Origin: Litoribaculum gwangyangense
GTDB taxonomy: Bacteria > Bacteroidota > Bacteroidia > Flavobacteriales > Flavobacteriaceae
Direction: 5' to 3'
DNA length: 64,000 nucleotides
Assembly: GCF_039543505.1 (NCBI RefSeq)
Contig: NZ_BAABJW010000002.1
Coordinates: forward strand, 248,001 to 312,000
Shown: positions 1-9,364 of the stretch, in pieces
How the letters are laid out: each line of letters starts with the position of its first letter
How positions within the stretch are numbered: position 1 is the first letter of the stretch
Notes under the pieces: generated by a model
Databases searched by the model: none
Told to the model about the DNA's origin: nothing
The model's input: only the letters and a program-made list of their open reading frames with translations
Position numbers and translations under genes: made by a program

Positions 1-956
1 CTATTTTCACTCAAGATACCACACGAACTTTGATTTTGGTTTTGCTTTCGGCTGGTACCATTTTTATGTTTTTAAAAGAAAAACTAGAGGAAAAATGGGT
101 AATTACTATATTTTGTGCTTTAATTTTATTTGATTTGGTTGGCGTAGATAGGCGTTATGTGAACAATGATGATTTTGTTCCAGGATTGGTGATGAGTAAA
201 CCATTTCAAGCCAATGCGGTTGATAAAGAAATTTTAAAGGATACAACACATTTCAGAGTTTTTGATTTAGTTTCTGGTCCTTCAAAACCTTCCTATTTTC
301 ATAATTCATTAAATGGTTATAATGCGGCTGAATTAAGGCGTTACAGCGAGGTTTTTGATTGGTATATCTCAAAAAATAATATCAATGTGCTTAATATGCT
401 TAACACCAAATATATCATTGCTCAAGACGAAAAAGGCAATATGTTCCCTTATCAAAATGATGAAGCCAACGGAAATGCTTGGTTTGTTGAAAGTTTGAAA
501 AGAGTAGATTCAGCTAATGAAGAGATTAAATTATTAGATTCTTTAGATAATAAACGTAAAGCAATTTATACCGTACCACAAAGCAATGTTAAAGATAAAA
601 GCCTAAACGATAATTTTATGTTAGATACGTTATCATCAATTAAATTAATTGAAGTAAAACCTAATTATTTGAATTATCAATCCAATAACTCAAATGATGG
701 TTTTGCGGTATTTTCAGAGATTTACTATCCAAAAGGCTGGATAACTCTCCTTGATGGCGAAGAGGTGGCTCATTTACGAGTAAATTATATTTTACGTGGT
801 ATGAAGATACCTGCAGGAAAACATACCATTGAATTTAAATTTGACCCAGATGTGGTTAAAACGGGCAGTAAAATATCGTTGGCAAGTTCTATTTTACTCG
901 GGGTATTATTGCTAGGAGGTTTGTTTTATGATTTTAAGAAACAAAAAAGTGCCTAA
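1..956 (+). CDS. C-terminal part of a YfhO-like membrane protein (5' end outside window)
   Basis: The reading frame is open from base 3 to the window edge, so this is a gene cut at its 5' end; the in-frame TTG at 30 is not a real start. The visible part has a hydrophobic N-terminal helix, a long extracytoplasmic domain, a segment near residues 230-275 (FSEIYYPKGW, then RVNYILRGMKIPAGKHTIEF) and a last membrane helix with a basic tail. That pattern matches the end of the YfhO family of multi-spanning proteins, which are thought to modify envelope glycopolymers. It overlaps the following glycosyltransferase by 29 bases, so the two are probably co-transcribed and translationally coupled. The exact substrate is unknown. 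Confidence 0.8.
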   Translation, partial: IFTQDTTRTLILVLLSAGTIFMFLKEKLEEKWVITIFCALILFDLVGVDRRYVNNDDFVPGLVMSKPFQANAVDKEILKDTTHFRVFDLVSGPSKPSYFHNSLNGYNAAELRRYSEVFDWYISKNNINVLNMLNTKYIIAQDEKGNMFPYQNDEANGNAWFVESLKRVDSANEEIKLLDSLDNKRKAIYTVPQSNVKDKSLNDNFMLDTLSSIKLIEVKPNYLNYQSNNSNDGFAVFSEIYYPKGWITLLDGEEVAHLRVNYILRGMKIPAGKHTIEFKFDPDVVKTGSKISLASSILLGVLLLGGLFYDFKKQKSA

Positions 957-2226
957 AAAAGTACTCATCATCACTTATTATTGGCCACCAGCAGGTGGTC
1001 CTGGAGTTCAGCGCTGGTTAAAGTTTGTGAAATATTTGCCAGAGTTTGGTATTGAACCAATAGTTTACATACCAGAAAATCCAAATTACCCCATAGTGGA
1101 TGATAGTTTACAAACTGAAGTTTCAAAAGATTTAACCATTTTAAAGCTACCCATTAGTGAACCTTATAAGTTTGCAAGCTGGTTCTCAAAAAAATCAGCT
1201 AAAACTATAAGTAAGGGTATTATTTCCGAAGAAAAGAAGCAATCTTTAATTGAGAAATTAATGCTTTTCATTCGAGGTAATTTTTTTATTCCCGATGCTC
1301 GTAAAAGTTGGGTAAAACCATCGGTTGATTTCCTTCAAGATTACATTTCAAAAGAACATATCGATACTATAATAACCACAGGACCGCCACATAGTTTGCA
1401 CCTTATTGGGCAAGAATTAAAGAATAGGTTAGGTGTGAAGTGGTTGGCAGATTTTCGAGATCCATGGACAACCATAGGCTACCACAAACAACTAAAACTC
1501 ATTAGAGCTTCTAAAAACAAACATAAAACTTTAGAAAGACAGGTTCTTAATAATGCAGATCAAATTATTGTTACCAGTTTTAAAACTAAATTGGAATTTC
1601 AACAAATTACGAATAAACCTATAGAAGTTATCACTAATGGTTATGATAATGAAAAAACGGTAGACTTCAAAATGGATACAAAATTCACTTTGTCGCATAT
1701 AGGTTCTTTATTGTCAAAAAGAAATCCAGAAGTTTTATGGAAAGTTTTAAACGATATAGTTAAAGAAAACGTTGAATTTTCAAAAGCGGTTCAGGTTAAT
1801 TTAATTGGTTTTGTGAGTGAGGAAGTATTGAATTCTATCCATAATTATAATTTAAGTAATTATATTAATAATATAGGTTATATATCACATAATGAAGCAG
1901 TTGTTTATCAAAAAAAATCGCAAGTCTTATTATTGATAGAAATTAATTCCGAAGAAACAAAATGTATTATCCCTGGTAAATTATTTGAATACATGGTATC
2001 TAATCGACCGATTGTTGCAATAGGTCCAAAAGACTCCGATGTTGAAAAAATTATTAACGAAACCAACACAGGTAGTTACTTTAATTACACTGATTACGAA
2101 TCACTGAAATCTATTATATTAGACCATTATAAGGCTTATCAAAATAAAACATTACAATCGCGACCTATTGGCCTGCAAAAGTACCACAGGAAGATGCTCA
2201 CACAATCACTATCAAAATTTATATAA
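928..2226 (+). CDS. Glycosyltransferase, group 1/GT4-like
   Basis: A 432-residue cytoplasmic enzyme expected to transfer a sugar onto a cell-surface glycan. The N-terminal half opens with a hydrophobic strand and the loop YYWPPAGGPGVQRWLKF, typical of GT4-type donor/acceptor domains. Residues about 160-170 read WLADFRDPW, another common GT4 segment. The C-terminal domain carries the conserved Glu-rich region (CIIPGKLFEYMVSNRPI, near residue 350), which in this family contacts the nucleotide sugar. It starts inside the preceding YfhO-like gene, and its stop codon shares bases with the ATG of the flippase gene (TAATG). The three genes therefore form a tight polysaccharide operon. Donor sugar and acceptor cannot be read from the sequence. 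Confidence 0.88.
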   Translation: MILRNKKVPKKVLIITYYWPPAGGPGVQRWLKFVKYLPEFGIEPIVYIPENPNYPIVDDSLQTEVSKDLTILKLPISEPYKFASWFSKKSAKTISKGIISEEKKQSLIEKLMLFIRGNFFIPDARKSWVKPSVDFLQDYISKEHIDTIITTGPPHSLHLIGQELKNRLGVKWLADFRDPWTTIGYHKQLKLIRASKNKHKTLERQVLNNADQIIVTSFKTKLEFQQITNKPIEVITNGYDNEKTVDFKMDTKFTLSHIGSLLSKRNPEVLWKVLNDIVKENVEFSKAVQVNLIGFVSEEVLNSIHNYNLSNYINNIGYISHNEAVVYQKKSQVLLLIEINSEETKCIIPGKLFEYMVSNRPIVAIGPKDSDVEKIINETNTGSYFNYTDYESLKSIILDHYKAYQNKTLQSRPIGLQKYHRKMLTQSLSKFI

Positions 2227-3683
2227 TGGGAATTGTTGCCACACAATCTTTTAAGAATGTAGTTTCCACCTATTTGGGTTTTATTATTGGTGCAGTTAAT
2301 ACGTTGTTTCTCTATACCAAATTTTTGACGGATGAATATTATGGAATGGTTGGTTACATGTTGTCTTTGGCTTTAGTTATCATGCCATTAATGGCATTTG
2401 GTGTTCATAATACATTGGTTAAATTCTATTCAAGTTTTAAAACACGTGTATCTCTAAACAGCTTTTTGACGCTCATGCTTTATTTACCTATAATTTTTAT
2501 CATTCCATTATGTTTAATTACTTATTTCTGTTATGAAACTATAGCAAATTTTCTTTCCATTAAAAACCCAATCATTAAAAATTATTTATGGCATACTATA
2601 ATTATAGCTATCTCATTGGCCTATTTTGAAGTATTTTTTGCCTGGGCAAAAGTACAAATGCAAACAGTTTTTGGAAACTTTATGAAAGAGGTTTTTCATA
2701 GAGCAGGTGCGATGATACTTCTGTTTTTATTGTATTTTACATTTATAGACATAGAACAGTTTATGTGGGGCTTGGTACTCGTTTATGTATTAAGAATGTT
2801 AGTTATGATGGTTAATTCTTTCATTATAAAATTACCTATTATTACCTTTAAACGAGTTAATAACTTAAGCAGTATATTAAAATATTCTTTTTTAATCATT
2901 ATTGCGGGATCTATAGCGACGGTTCTCTTAGATGTTGATAAAGTGATGTTAGGGTATTATATAGACATAAAGGAAATTGCCTATTATAATGTTGCTATTT
3001 TTATAGCTGCAGTAATTGCTGTGCCTCAACGTTCAATGCATCAAATATTGTTACCATTGTCTGCGAAATATTTAAATGAAAAGGATTTTGGCGCTCTTGA
3101 AGAGTTGTATAAAAAAAGCTCATTGACCTTATTTATTATTGCTGGATTTATTTTTTTATTGATTGTACTGAATATTAATCAGTTATATTTAATAATACCT
3201 AAGGAATTTAGTAATGGATTATTTGTTGTATTTATTATTAGCCTGACCAAACTTTACGATACGGTTTTAGGTAGTAATAATGCTATTTTGTTTAATAGTG
3301 ACTATTATAGAATGGTATTATTAATGGGTGTTATTTTAGTTGTTTTAATGGTTCTTTTAAATATGGTTTTTATACCCATGTATGGTATAAATGGTTCGGC
3401 TTTAGCCACTTTTTTAGCCGTTTTTATTTATAACACAATAAAACTTTATTTTGTGTATGTAAAATTCAAGATAAAACCTTTTACCATGGGTACACTAAAG
3501 ATAAGTGTTTTAATAACGGTTTGTGCTCTAGGCTTATATTTTTGGGAATTTCCATTCAACCCATTTATTAATATAGCTTTAAAATCTGTTTTGGTAACGG
3601 GATTGTATGTTTTTGTAGTTTATAAATTCAATTTTTCTGAAGACATTTCAATTCTTATCAAGCGTTATTTAAGACTAAAATAA
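2226..3683 (+). CDS. Polysaccharide biosynthesis membrane protein, Wzx/MATE-type flippase
   Basis: A 485-residue protein made almost entirely of hydrophobic helices (about 12-14 membrane spans). The N-terminus (QSFKNVVSTYLGFIIGAVNTLFLYT) is typical of the oligosaccharide flippase/RfbX family in Flavobacteriaceae. Such proteins move lipid-linked sugars across the inner membrane for capsule, exopolysaccharide or O-antigen assembly. The ATG overlaps the TAA of the glycosyltransferase gene by one base, supporting translational coupling. No strong plus-strand terminator follows. The family assignment is firm; the exact cargo is not known. Confidence 0.88.
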   Translation: MGIVATQSFKNVVSTYLGFIIGAVNTLFLYTKFLTDEYYGMVGYMLSLALVIMPLMAFGVHNTLVKFYSSFKTRVSLNSFLTLMLYLPIIFIIPLCLITYFCYETIANFLSIKNPIIKNYLWHTIIIAISLAYFEVFFAWAKVQMQTVFGNFMKEVFHRAGAMILLFLLYFTFIDIEQFMWGLVLVYVLRMLVMMVNSFIIKLPIITFKRVNNLSSILKYSFLIIIAGSIATVLLDVDKVMLGYYIDIKEIAYYNVAIFIAAVIAVPQRSMHQILLPLSAKYLNEKDFGALEELYKKSSLTLFIIAGFIFLLIVLNINQLYLIIPKEFSNGLFVVFIISLTKLYDTVLGSNNAILFNSDYYRMVLLMGVILVVLMVLLNMVFIPMYGINGSALATFLAVFIYNTIKLYFVYVKFKIKPFTMGTLKISVLITVCALGLYFWEFPFNPFINIALKSVLVTGLYVFVVYKFNFSEDISILIKRYLRLK

Positions 3684-3735
3684 AAGCCCATTCTTTTTAA
3701 AAGTTTACAGTTTGTTTTATGTGTTAAACAGAAAA

Positions 3736-3772
3736 CCCCACGATGTTGCTTTGAGGCAAACATATCGCAGGG
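3736..3772 (-). terminator. Terminator of the 403-residue secreted protein gene (minus strand)
   Basis: Read on the minus strand, an imperfect hairpin (CCCTGCGATATGTTTGC, loop CTCAAA, GCAACATCGTGGGG) is followed by GTTTTCTGTTT. It lies about 30 bases after the stop of the minus-strand gene. The T-rich tail is on the minus side only, so it is unlikely to stop the flippase transcript. Confidence 0.6.
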
Positions 3773-3798
3773 CTTTCCAAACTAACCAACCAAAATTT

Positions 3799-5010
3799 TT
3801 ATGACTGTCTATTTTTATTTGTCGATCTTATATTTTCGCTAGAATTACTTCTACTTTTAGTAGCGGTTGGTCTGCTACTTTGTGTAGATCTATTAAAACT
3901 CCTTTCCTGCTTTACCTCTCTTGGTTTGTTAACAGCACGTTGAGTTGATTGTGTATTTCTAGTTGTATTATTACTTCTGTTAAATGTACGAATTTTATCA
4001 TTATTTGGATTTTGCGAAATCCTATTATTAGTATTTCTAGCTGCTGTTCTCGTGCTCGTTGTGTTCATGTTCATATCAGGCCTACTAGTTCTATTAACGT
4101 TTTCTCTAGTTATTTTCGTATTATTTACTTGAGGATTATTTCTAACCACTTTATTATTTCTTATAACTTCTCTGTTACTAGTATTAGACCTGTAGTTTAC
4201 TGCTCTATTGTTAATATTATTATCACGTCTTACCGTATTTCTATTTTCAATTGAATTATTTTGAGCGACAGCTCTTCTGGAATTGGCAAAAGTGTTAACT
4301 CTAGTTATATTACGAGCACTTCTATTTACAGTTGCATAACTTCTATTTCTTTCTATGTTGTTGCCACGTCTACTAGCAATTGCAGTTCTAGGTCTGAAAT
4401 TATTATAAAACGGTCTGTTATAAATATATCTTACAGGAGTATAAAACTGTCTATAAGGTCTATTGTAAACCACGCAATAATCGTATGCTGGAATACTGTA
4501 AAAACGATGCCATGGTCTGTAAACGTAAGCTCTATTATAAATATTTATAAAACCTGTATAGTGTGAAAACACATTATATCTGTTATAGTGAACAAATAAA
4601 CCTCCAACGCGATTTATAAAACCAAAGTTGTTATAATGAATGTTTACATTTCCAATTTGATTTACACGACCATAATAATCATAGTAAATAGGGGTATTTT
4701 CAATTTGTATAACAGCGCCAAATTCATCATATTGAACATAGGCATTATAATCGAAACCCGAATTAAAACTAATGTTTAGGTTAGGTGAACCAATTGAAAC
4801 ATTTAAACGTGAATTACCGCGTAAAATATTAAAGTCGAATTGTCCATCACGAAAAACCGAAAACTCTATGCCATCCTCTACAAATATGAAAGAGTTACCA
4901 TAACCCCCATAATAAGTTGCTGAAGTGTTTGCATAGGTGTTAGTTGTACCTGCATTAACAGTAAATCCTGTAAGGAATAAACCAGCCAATAAAAATATAA
5001 ACTTTTTCAT
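3799..5010 (-). CDS. Secreted Asn/Arg-rich low-complexity protein, unknown function
   Basis: A 403-residue protein that I do not recognise. Residues 1-20 form a clear signal peptide (MKKFIFLLAGLFLTGFTVNA). Residues about 35-145 are rich in Tyr, Asn and Phe, with beta-like repeats of the kind YYDYYGRVNQIGNVNIHYNN. Residues about 155-205 hold Tyr/Arg-Pro repeats (YNRPYRQFY, YNRPFYNNF). The last half is an extended Asn/Arg/Thr/Ser tail with almost no hydrophobic residues and a strong positive charge. There is one Cys and no catalytic motif. It could bind polyanions such as extracellular DNA or polysaccharide, but that is only inference from composition. It stands alone, with its own terminator. 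Confidence 0.75.
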   Translation of the reverse strand: MKKFIFLLAGLFLTGFTVNAGTTNTYANTSATYYGGYGNSFIFVEDGIEFSVFRDGQFDFNILRGNSRLNVSIGSPNLNISFNSGFDYNAYVQYDEFGAVIQIENTPIYYDYYGRVNQIGNVNIHYNNFGFINRVGGLFVHYNRYNVFSHYTGFINIYNRAYVYRPWHRFYSIPAYDYCVVYNRPYRQFYTPVRYIYNRPFYNNFRPRTAIASRRGNNIERNRSYATVNRSARNITRVNTFANSRRAVAQNNSIENRNTVRRDNNINNRAVNYRSNTSNREVIRNNKVVRNNPQVNNTKITRENVNRTSRPDMNMNTTSTRTAARNTNNRISQNPNNDKIRTFNRSNNTTRNTQSTQRAVNKPREVKQERSFNRSTQSSRPTATKSRSNSSENIRSTNKNRQS

Positions 5011-5029
5011 AATTGTATGTTTTAATGTG

Positions 5030-5043
5030 TTATACCCGTATAA
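5030..5043. promoter_or_regulatory. Perfect palindrome upstream of the Asn/Arg-rich protein gene
   Basis: TTATACCCGTATAA is a perfect 6-2-6 inverted repeat 20 bases upstream of the start codon on the minus strand. Its place, in the expected core promoter or 5' leader, fits an operator. No matching TAnnTTTG box is visible next to it and the regulator is unknown. Confidence 0.3.
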
Positions 5044-5245
5044 TACAAACAGCGTGCCATAAATTTTAAATTTTGATTAAGTAATTGATTATCAATTATA
5101 AAAAGCAGCAACCGGTTTTGATTATTCAAAAAATAACATAAATAAATAAAAGTTTAAAAATCACATGATGTTGCATTTATACCTCATTAAGACTAGACTG
5201 AAGTTTTAAAATATTTATTACTTTTATGGAAACCAATCAACGATT

Positions 5246-6322
5246 ATGGAAAAGAAAACCCTTAACTGCGCCAATTGCGAAAAAGAATTTGAGGATGGTT
5301 TTGAGTTTTGTCCGCATTGTGGACAAAAGACTAATGAAGATTTAACTTTAGGTGTTTTATTTTATAACACAATTAGTAACTACTTTTCATTCGATGCAAG
5401 ATTTTTTAAGAGTTTTATTCCTTTGATGTTAAAACCAGGTTATTTAGCACAAAAGTTTTTAGAGGGCAAGCGACTTTTGTTTTTACATCCCGCACAAATG
5501 TATCTTTTCATATCAGTCATCTTCTTTTTTGTTATTTCATTTTCTGTTCAAGAATTTGCAAGTAAAACAGATGCAGCTTTAAAAAAGGATTTCGATAATT
5601 CTGAGACATCAGATCATTATTTAGACACTAATAAAGTAAAACTTGACTCTGCAGAGATAGCTAAGTTAATGAAGCCATTAAATGATAATAAACAGTTTAT
5701 TGGTTTAAAAGATGAGGACTTAAAAAAAGCAGATTCCTTAATTAAAATGGATACTAAAAAATCTAAAGGTATTATTACATCTTTTGATTTTAATCAGAAA
5801 TCGGTAGATTCATTAATAGCTTCAGGAGCTGAAGATAGTCTCATTTACAAGGAAATGGGATTAACCGAAGATGCAGGTTTTTTTAAACGTAAGTTTTATG
5901 AGCAAATGCTTAAGTTTTATAAGAATAGGGGATTGTCACCCATCATCAATACTTTTTTTAACAGTATCCCTATTGCTATGTTCTTTTTGTTGCCACTTTT
6001 TGCTTTTTTGCTAAAAGTGTTTTATTTCAAGAAAGGCACTTATGCCCACCATTTAGTTTTTAGCTTTTATTATTTTTCTTTCTTATTTATGGTATTTAGT
6101 TTAATTTTTGGAATAAATAGATTTTGGGATATACCAGATTGGATAGATTGGTTTATCGCTTTGTCTACATTTATTTATCTTTTTATAGCTATAAAACGTT
6201 TTTATAGGCAGCATTGGTTTTTAAGCCTATTTAAAAGTGGGGTCATCTCGTTCGTTTTCTTAATGTTGGTAATGCCTTTAGCTTTTATAATTCTGACTGG
6301 TTTCTCTTTTTTATTCTATTAA
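5246..6322 (+). CDS. DUF3667 membrane protein with N-terminal zinc ribbon
   Basis: A 358-residue protein. It begins with a zinc-ribbon pair (CANCEKEF, then CPHCGQK, residues 8-27), followed by the DUF3667 core, including YFSFDARFFKSFIPLMLKPG and the GKRLLFLHPAQMYLF stretch (residues about 75-90). A charged soluble loop follows (about 110-225), then about four more membrane helices. The family is widespread in Bacteroidota and has no known function. The gene stands alone and runs convergently into uvrA, with only 21 bases between the two stop codons and no hairpin visible there. Confidence 0.85.
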   Translation: MEKKTLNCANCEKEFEDGFEFCPHCGQKTNEDLTLGVLFYNTISNYFSFDARFFKSFIPLMLKPGYLAQKFLEGKRLLFLHPAQMYLFISVIFFFVISFSVQEFASKTDAALKKDFDNSETSDHYLDTNKVKLDSAEIAKLMKPLNDNKQFIGLKDEDLKKADSLIKMDTKKSKGIITSFDFNQKSVDSLIASGAEDSLIYKEMGLTEDAGFFKRKFYEQMLKFYKNRGLSPIINTFFNSIPIAMFFLLPLFAFLLKVFYFKKGTYAHHLVFSFYYFSFLFMVFSLIFGINRFWDIPDWIDWFIALSTFIYLFIAIKRFYRQHWFLSLFKSGVISFVFLMLVMPLAFIILTGFSFLFY

Positions 6323-6343
6323 AAAAAGTGGCTATTAAATAAA

Positions 6344-9127
6344 TCAAAGTTTTTCTTTTAGATACTTTCCGGTTTCTGAGGTTTTAACTTCAATTATTTC
6401 TTCAGGCGTTCCATTAGCTACCAAATTACCGCCGTGTTCACCACCTGTTGGTCCTAAATCGATAATATAATCGGCGCACTTAATGAGCTCTAAATTATGT
6501 TCAACAACAATTATGGAATGTCCATTTTCGATTAAAGCGTTAAACGATTTCAATAACTTTTGAATATCATGAAAATGTAAACCAGTAGTAGGCTCATCAA
6601 AAATAAAAAGGGCATTGTCTTTACTATTTCCTTTGCCTAAAAATGAAGCTAATTTAATACGCTGCGCTTCGCCACCTGAAAGCGTCGAAGAACTCTGTCC
6701 AAGAGTAACATAACCCAAGCCAACATCCTGTAATGGTTGAAGTTTTGTTTTTATTTTTTCTTGTTTATTAGCCTCAAAAAACGCTATAGCATCGTCAATA
6801 GTTAAGTTTAAAATATCATCAATATTTTTATCGGCAAATGTAACTTCTAGTACTTCTTTTTTAAAGCGTTTACCTTTGCAAGTTTCACATTCCAAATGTA
6901 CATCGGCCATAAATTGCATTTCAATAGTTACTTCACCCTCGCCTTTACAAGTCTCACAGCGGCCTCCATCTACATTGAAAGAAAAATGTTTAGCTTGATA
7001 ATTTCTAATGGCACTTAATTTCTGTTTTGCGAATAATGCTCGAATGTCATCGTAGGCTTTTATATAAGTAACAGGGTTTGAACGTGACGAACGGCCTATT
7101 GGGTTTTGGTCGACAAATTCAATCTGTTTTATGTTGCTGAAATTACCATCTATGGAAGTGAATTGACCTGGTTTATCACCAAAATCAGTCAATTTTTTTT
7201 GTAAAGCTGGAAACAGTATTTTTTTAACCAAAGTACTTTTTCCACTTCCTGAAACCCCTGTAATAACGGTTAACATACCTAATGGAAAACGGACATCTAT
7301 ATTTTTAAGGTTGTTTTCACGAGCACCAATGATATCTACATGATATTTTGAAGTTCTTCGTTTTTTTGGTACCTCAATCTTGAAAGTCTCATTTAAATAT
7401 TTTGCTGTTAATGAATTCGAAGCTAGAATATCTGCGTAAGTTCCATTGGCCACGACATTTCCTCCAAAAGTACCTGCTTCTGGACCAATATCAATGATGC
7501 TATCAGCCGCTTTCATGATATCTTCGTCATGTTCAACAACAATTACGGTATTTCCTAAATCACGTAACTGTTTTAAAACTAAAATCAGACGTTCTGTATC
7601 TTTTGGATGCAGGCCTATACTAGGTTCATCCAAAATATACATGGAACCTACTAAACTACTTCCTAATGAGGTGGATAAATTTATGCGCTGACTTTCACCA
7701 CCCGAAAGGGTATTTGATTTCCTATTTAAAGTCAAATAATCCAATCCAACATTGCTCAGAAATAATAATCTATTATTGATTTCCTTTAACAATCTGCTGG
7801 AAATTTTAGTATCCTGATCATTCAATTCCAACTGATTGAAGAAATTTGCTAATCTATTTAGAGGCATTTCAACCAAATCTGTAATGGTGGCACCAGATAT
7901 TTTTACATAATTTACCTCTATTCTTAAACGCTTACCATTGCAAGCTTTGCATTTGGTTTTTCCGCGATAGCGCGATAACATCACTCGATTTTGAATTTTG
8001 TAGGCTTTGGCTTCCAGTTCAGCAAAAAACGAGTTTAAACCTTCAAAATATTGGTTGCCATCCCAAATAAGTTGTTTTTCTTCATCGCTCAATTTAAAAT
8101 AGGGTTTGTGAATGGGAAAATCGAATTTATGGGAATTATTTACCAATTGGTCTCTATACCAACTCATACTTTCTCCGCGCCAGGGAAAAATGGCGTTTTC
8201 GTAAACCGAAAGTCCAGTATTTGGAATCACTAAATCGTCATCAATTCCTATAATATCGCCATATCCTTCACATTTTGGGCACGCACCATAAGGGTTATTG
8301 AAACTGAACAAATGTACATTAGGTTCTAAAAAACTAATACCATCCAATTCAAATTTATTGCTGAACTCACGTTGTTTAGTATCACCTAAAGTTTCAATAA
8401 TACATTCACCTTTACCTTCAAAAAACGCCGTTTGGATGGAATCTGCTAAACGATTAAAAAAATCTTCTTCTTTTTTAATAATAACCCTATCAACAACCAG
8501 CAAAATTTTGTCTTTTTTGGCAACAGAGTTAATCTCATCAATCCTTTTAACACTTTCATTAACTTTTATCCTAGCGTATCCCTGTTGATTTAGGGTTTTG
8601 AGTTTATCCTCCATACTTCTTCCTTCTTCAAGGTAAATAGGCGAGAGCAGGAGTAGTTTTTCACCTTCAGGAAATGTTTTTAAATAATTTAACACATCGG
8701 TTACAGTATCTTTTTTTACCTCGTTTCCAGAAACAGGGGAATAGGTTTTACCAATTCTAGCGAATAACAGTTTTAAATAATCATATATCTCAGTAGTAGT
8801 GCCAACGGTTGAACGAGGATTTGTTGAATTTACTTTTTGCTCGATAGCAATGGCAGGAGCAATACCCTTAATATAATCTACTTTAGGCTTATTTAAACGC
8901 CCTAAAAACTGACGTGCGTAACTCGACAAACTTTCCACATAGCGTCTTTGGCCCTCGGCATAAAGCGTATCAAAAGCTAAACTTGACTTACCGGAACCGG
9001 ATAAACCCGTGATAACCACCAATTTATTTCTGGGAATGACAACATCAATATTTTTAAGGTTATGCAATTTTGCCCCTTTAATAATGATATTTTCTTTTGG
9101 ATTTACTTCAGAAATACTAGTATTCAT
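6344..9127 (-). CDS. uvrA: Excinuclease ABC subunit A
   Basis: A 927-residue damage-recognition ATPase of nucleotide excision repair, which loads UvrB on lesions. It has two ABC modules. The first has Walker A GLSGSGKSS near residue 40, a zinc module (CPKC..., CKACNGKRL) and signature LSGGESQRI. The second has Walker A GVSGSGKST near residue 615, a second zinc module (CETCKGEGEV... CETCKGKRF) and signature LSGGEAQRI. The length and order are normal for UvrA. The gene is monocistronic, and a TATCTTTG -7 box lies 25 bases upstream of its ATG. Bacteroidota often carry more than one uvrA; nothing here marks this copy as degenerate. Confidence 0.98.
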   Translation of the reverse strand: MNTSISEVNPKENIIIKGAKLHNLKNIDVVIPRNKLVVITGLSGSGKSSLAFDTLYAEGQRRYVESLSSYARQFLGRLNKPKVDYIKGIAPAIAIEQKVNSTNPRSTVGTTTEIYDYLKLLFARIGKTYSPVSGNEVKKDTVTDVLNYLKTFPEGEKLLLLSPIYLEEGRSMEDKLKTLNQQGYARIKVNESVKRIDEINSVAKKDKILLVVDRVIIKKEEDFFNRLADSIQTAFFEGKGECIIETLGDTKQREFSNKFELDGISFLEPNVHLFSFNNPYGACPKCEGYGDIIGIDDDLVIPNTGLSVYENAIFPWRGESMSWYRDQLVNNSHKFDFPIHKPYFKLSDEEKQLIWDGNQYFEGLNSFFAELEAKAYKIQNRVMLSRYRGKTKCKACNGKRLRIEVNYVKISGATITDLVEMPLNRLANFFNQLELNDQDTKISSRLLKEINNRLLFLSNVGLDYLTLNRKSNTLSGGESQRINLSTSLGSSLVGSMYILDEPSIGLHPKDTERLILVLKQLRDLGNTVIVVEHDEDIMKAADSIIDIGPEAGTFGGNVVANGTYADILASNSLTAKYLNETFKIEVPKKRRTSKYHVDIIGARENNLKNIDVRFPLGMLTVITGVSGSGKSTLVKKILFPALQKKLTDFGDKPGQFTSIDGNFSNIKQIEFVDQNPIGRSSRSNPVTYIKAYDDIRALFAKQKLSAIRNYQAKHFSFNVDGGRCETCKGEGEVTIEMQFMADVHLECETCKGKRFKKEVLEVTFADKNIDDILNLTIDDAIAFFEANKQEKIKTKLQPLQDVGLGYVTLGQSSSTLSGGEAQRIKLASFLGKGNSKDNALFIFDEPTTGLHFHDIQKLLKSFNALIENGHSIIVVEHNLELIKCADYIIDLGPTGGEHGGNLVANGTPEEIIEVKTSETGKYLKEKL

Positions 9128-9151
9128 AGGCTTTTATGGAAAAAATGAAAA

Positions 9152-9159
9152 CAAAGATA
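9152..9159 (-). promoter_or_regulatory. -7 promoter box of uvrA
   Basis: Minus-strand TATCTTTG matches the Bacteroidota TAnnTTTG box and ends about 25 bases before the uvrA ATG. The nearest upstream TTG is only 15 bases away, so the -33 element is uncertain. Confidence 0.5.
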
Positions 9160-9224
9160 CTACAAGTAAGTCAGCAATTAAAATGGTTGTTAACTAAAAT
9201 AAAAGTTAAAAAAAAGTTCCATTT

Positions 9225-9257
9225 TTTGTTTTTTAGGAATGATTGTTGTTATATTTG
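9225..9257 (+). promoter_or_regulatory. Promoter of the ECF sigma factor gene
   Basis: TTTG at 9225-9228 and TATATTTG at 9250-9257 are separated by 21 bases, within the normal Bacteroidota range. Transcription would begin near 9264, giving an unusually long leader of about 100 bases before the ATG at 9365. Confidence 0.6.
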
Positions 9258-9301
9258 ATGTTATTAACAGCAATTAAATCAACGCTTGCCTATAGCATAC
9301 T

Positions 9302-9360
9302 ATTACTTTTAAACTATTAACCCCAAGCAAAGAAGCTCTCTTCTATGCATTAAAAGTAAT
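9302..9360 (+). promoter_or_regulatory. Structured 5' leader of the ECF sigma gene
   Basis: ATTACTTTTAA at 9302-9312 is the exact reverse complement of TTAAAAGTAAT at 9350-9360, which ends four bases before the start codon. Inside the loop a second hairpin, AGAAG-CTCT-CTTCT, occupies 9331-9344. In the mRNA the outer stem would bury the ribosome-entry region. This suggests control of translation, but no known riboswitch class is recognised. Confidence 0.4.
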
Positions 9361-9364
9361 TATT

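Noticed and set aside
3949..4566. Two open frames of about 100 codons on the plus strand, opposite the Asn/Arg-rich secreted protein gene
   Set aside because: Their Ile/Ser-rich products are mirror images of the low-complexity Asn/Arg codons on the other strand; no start signal or family is seen.
7446..9197. Several plus-strand open frames opposite uvrA
   Set aside because: uvrA motifs are complete on the minus strand; these are shadows of its codon use.
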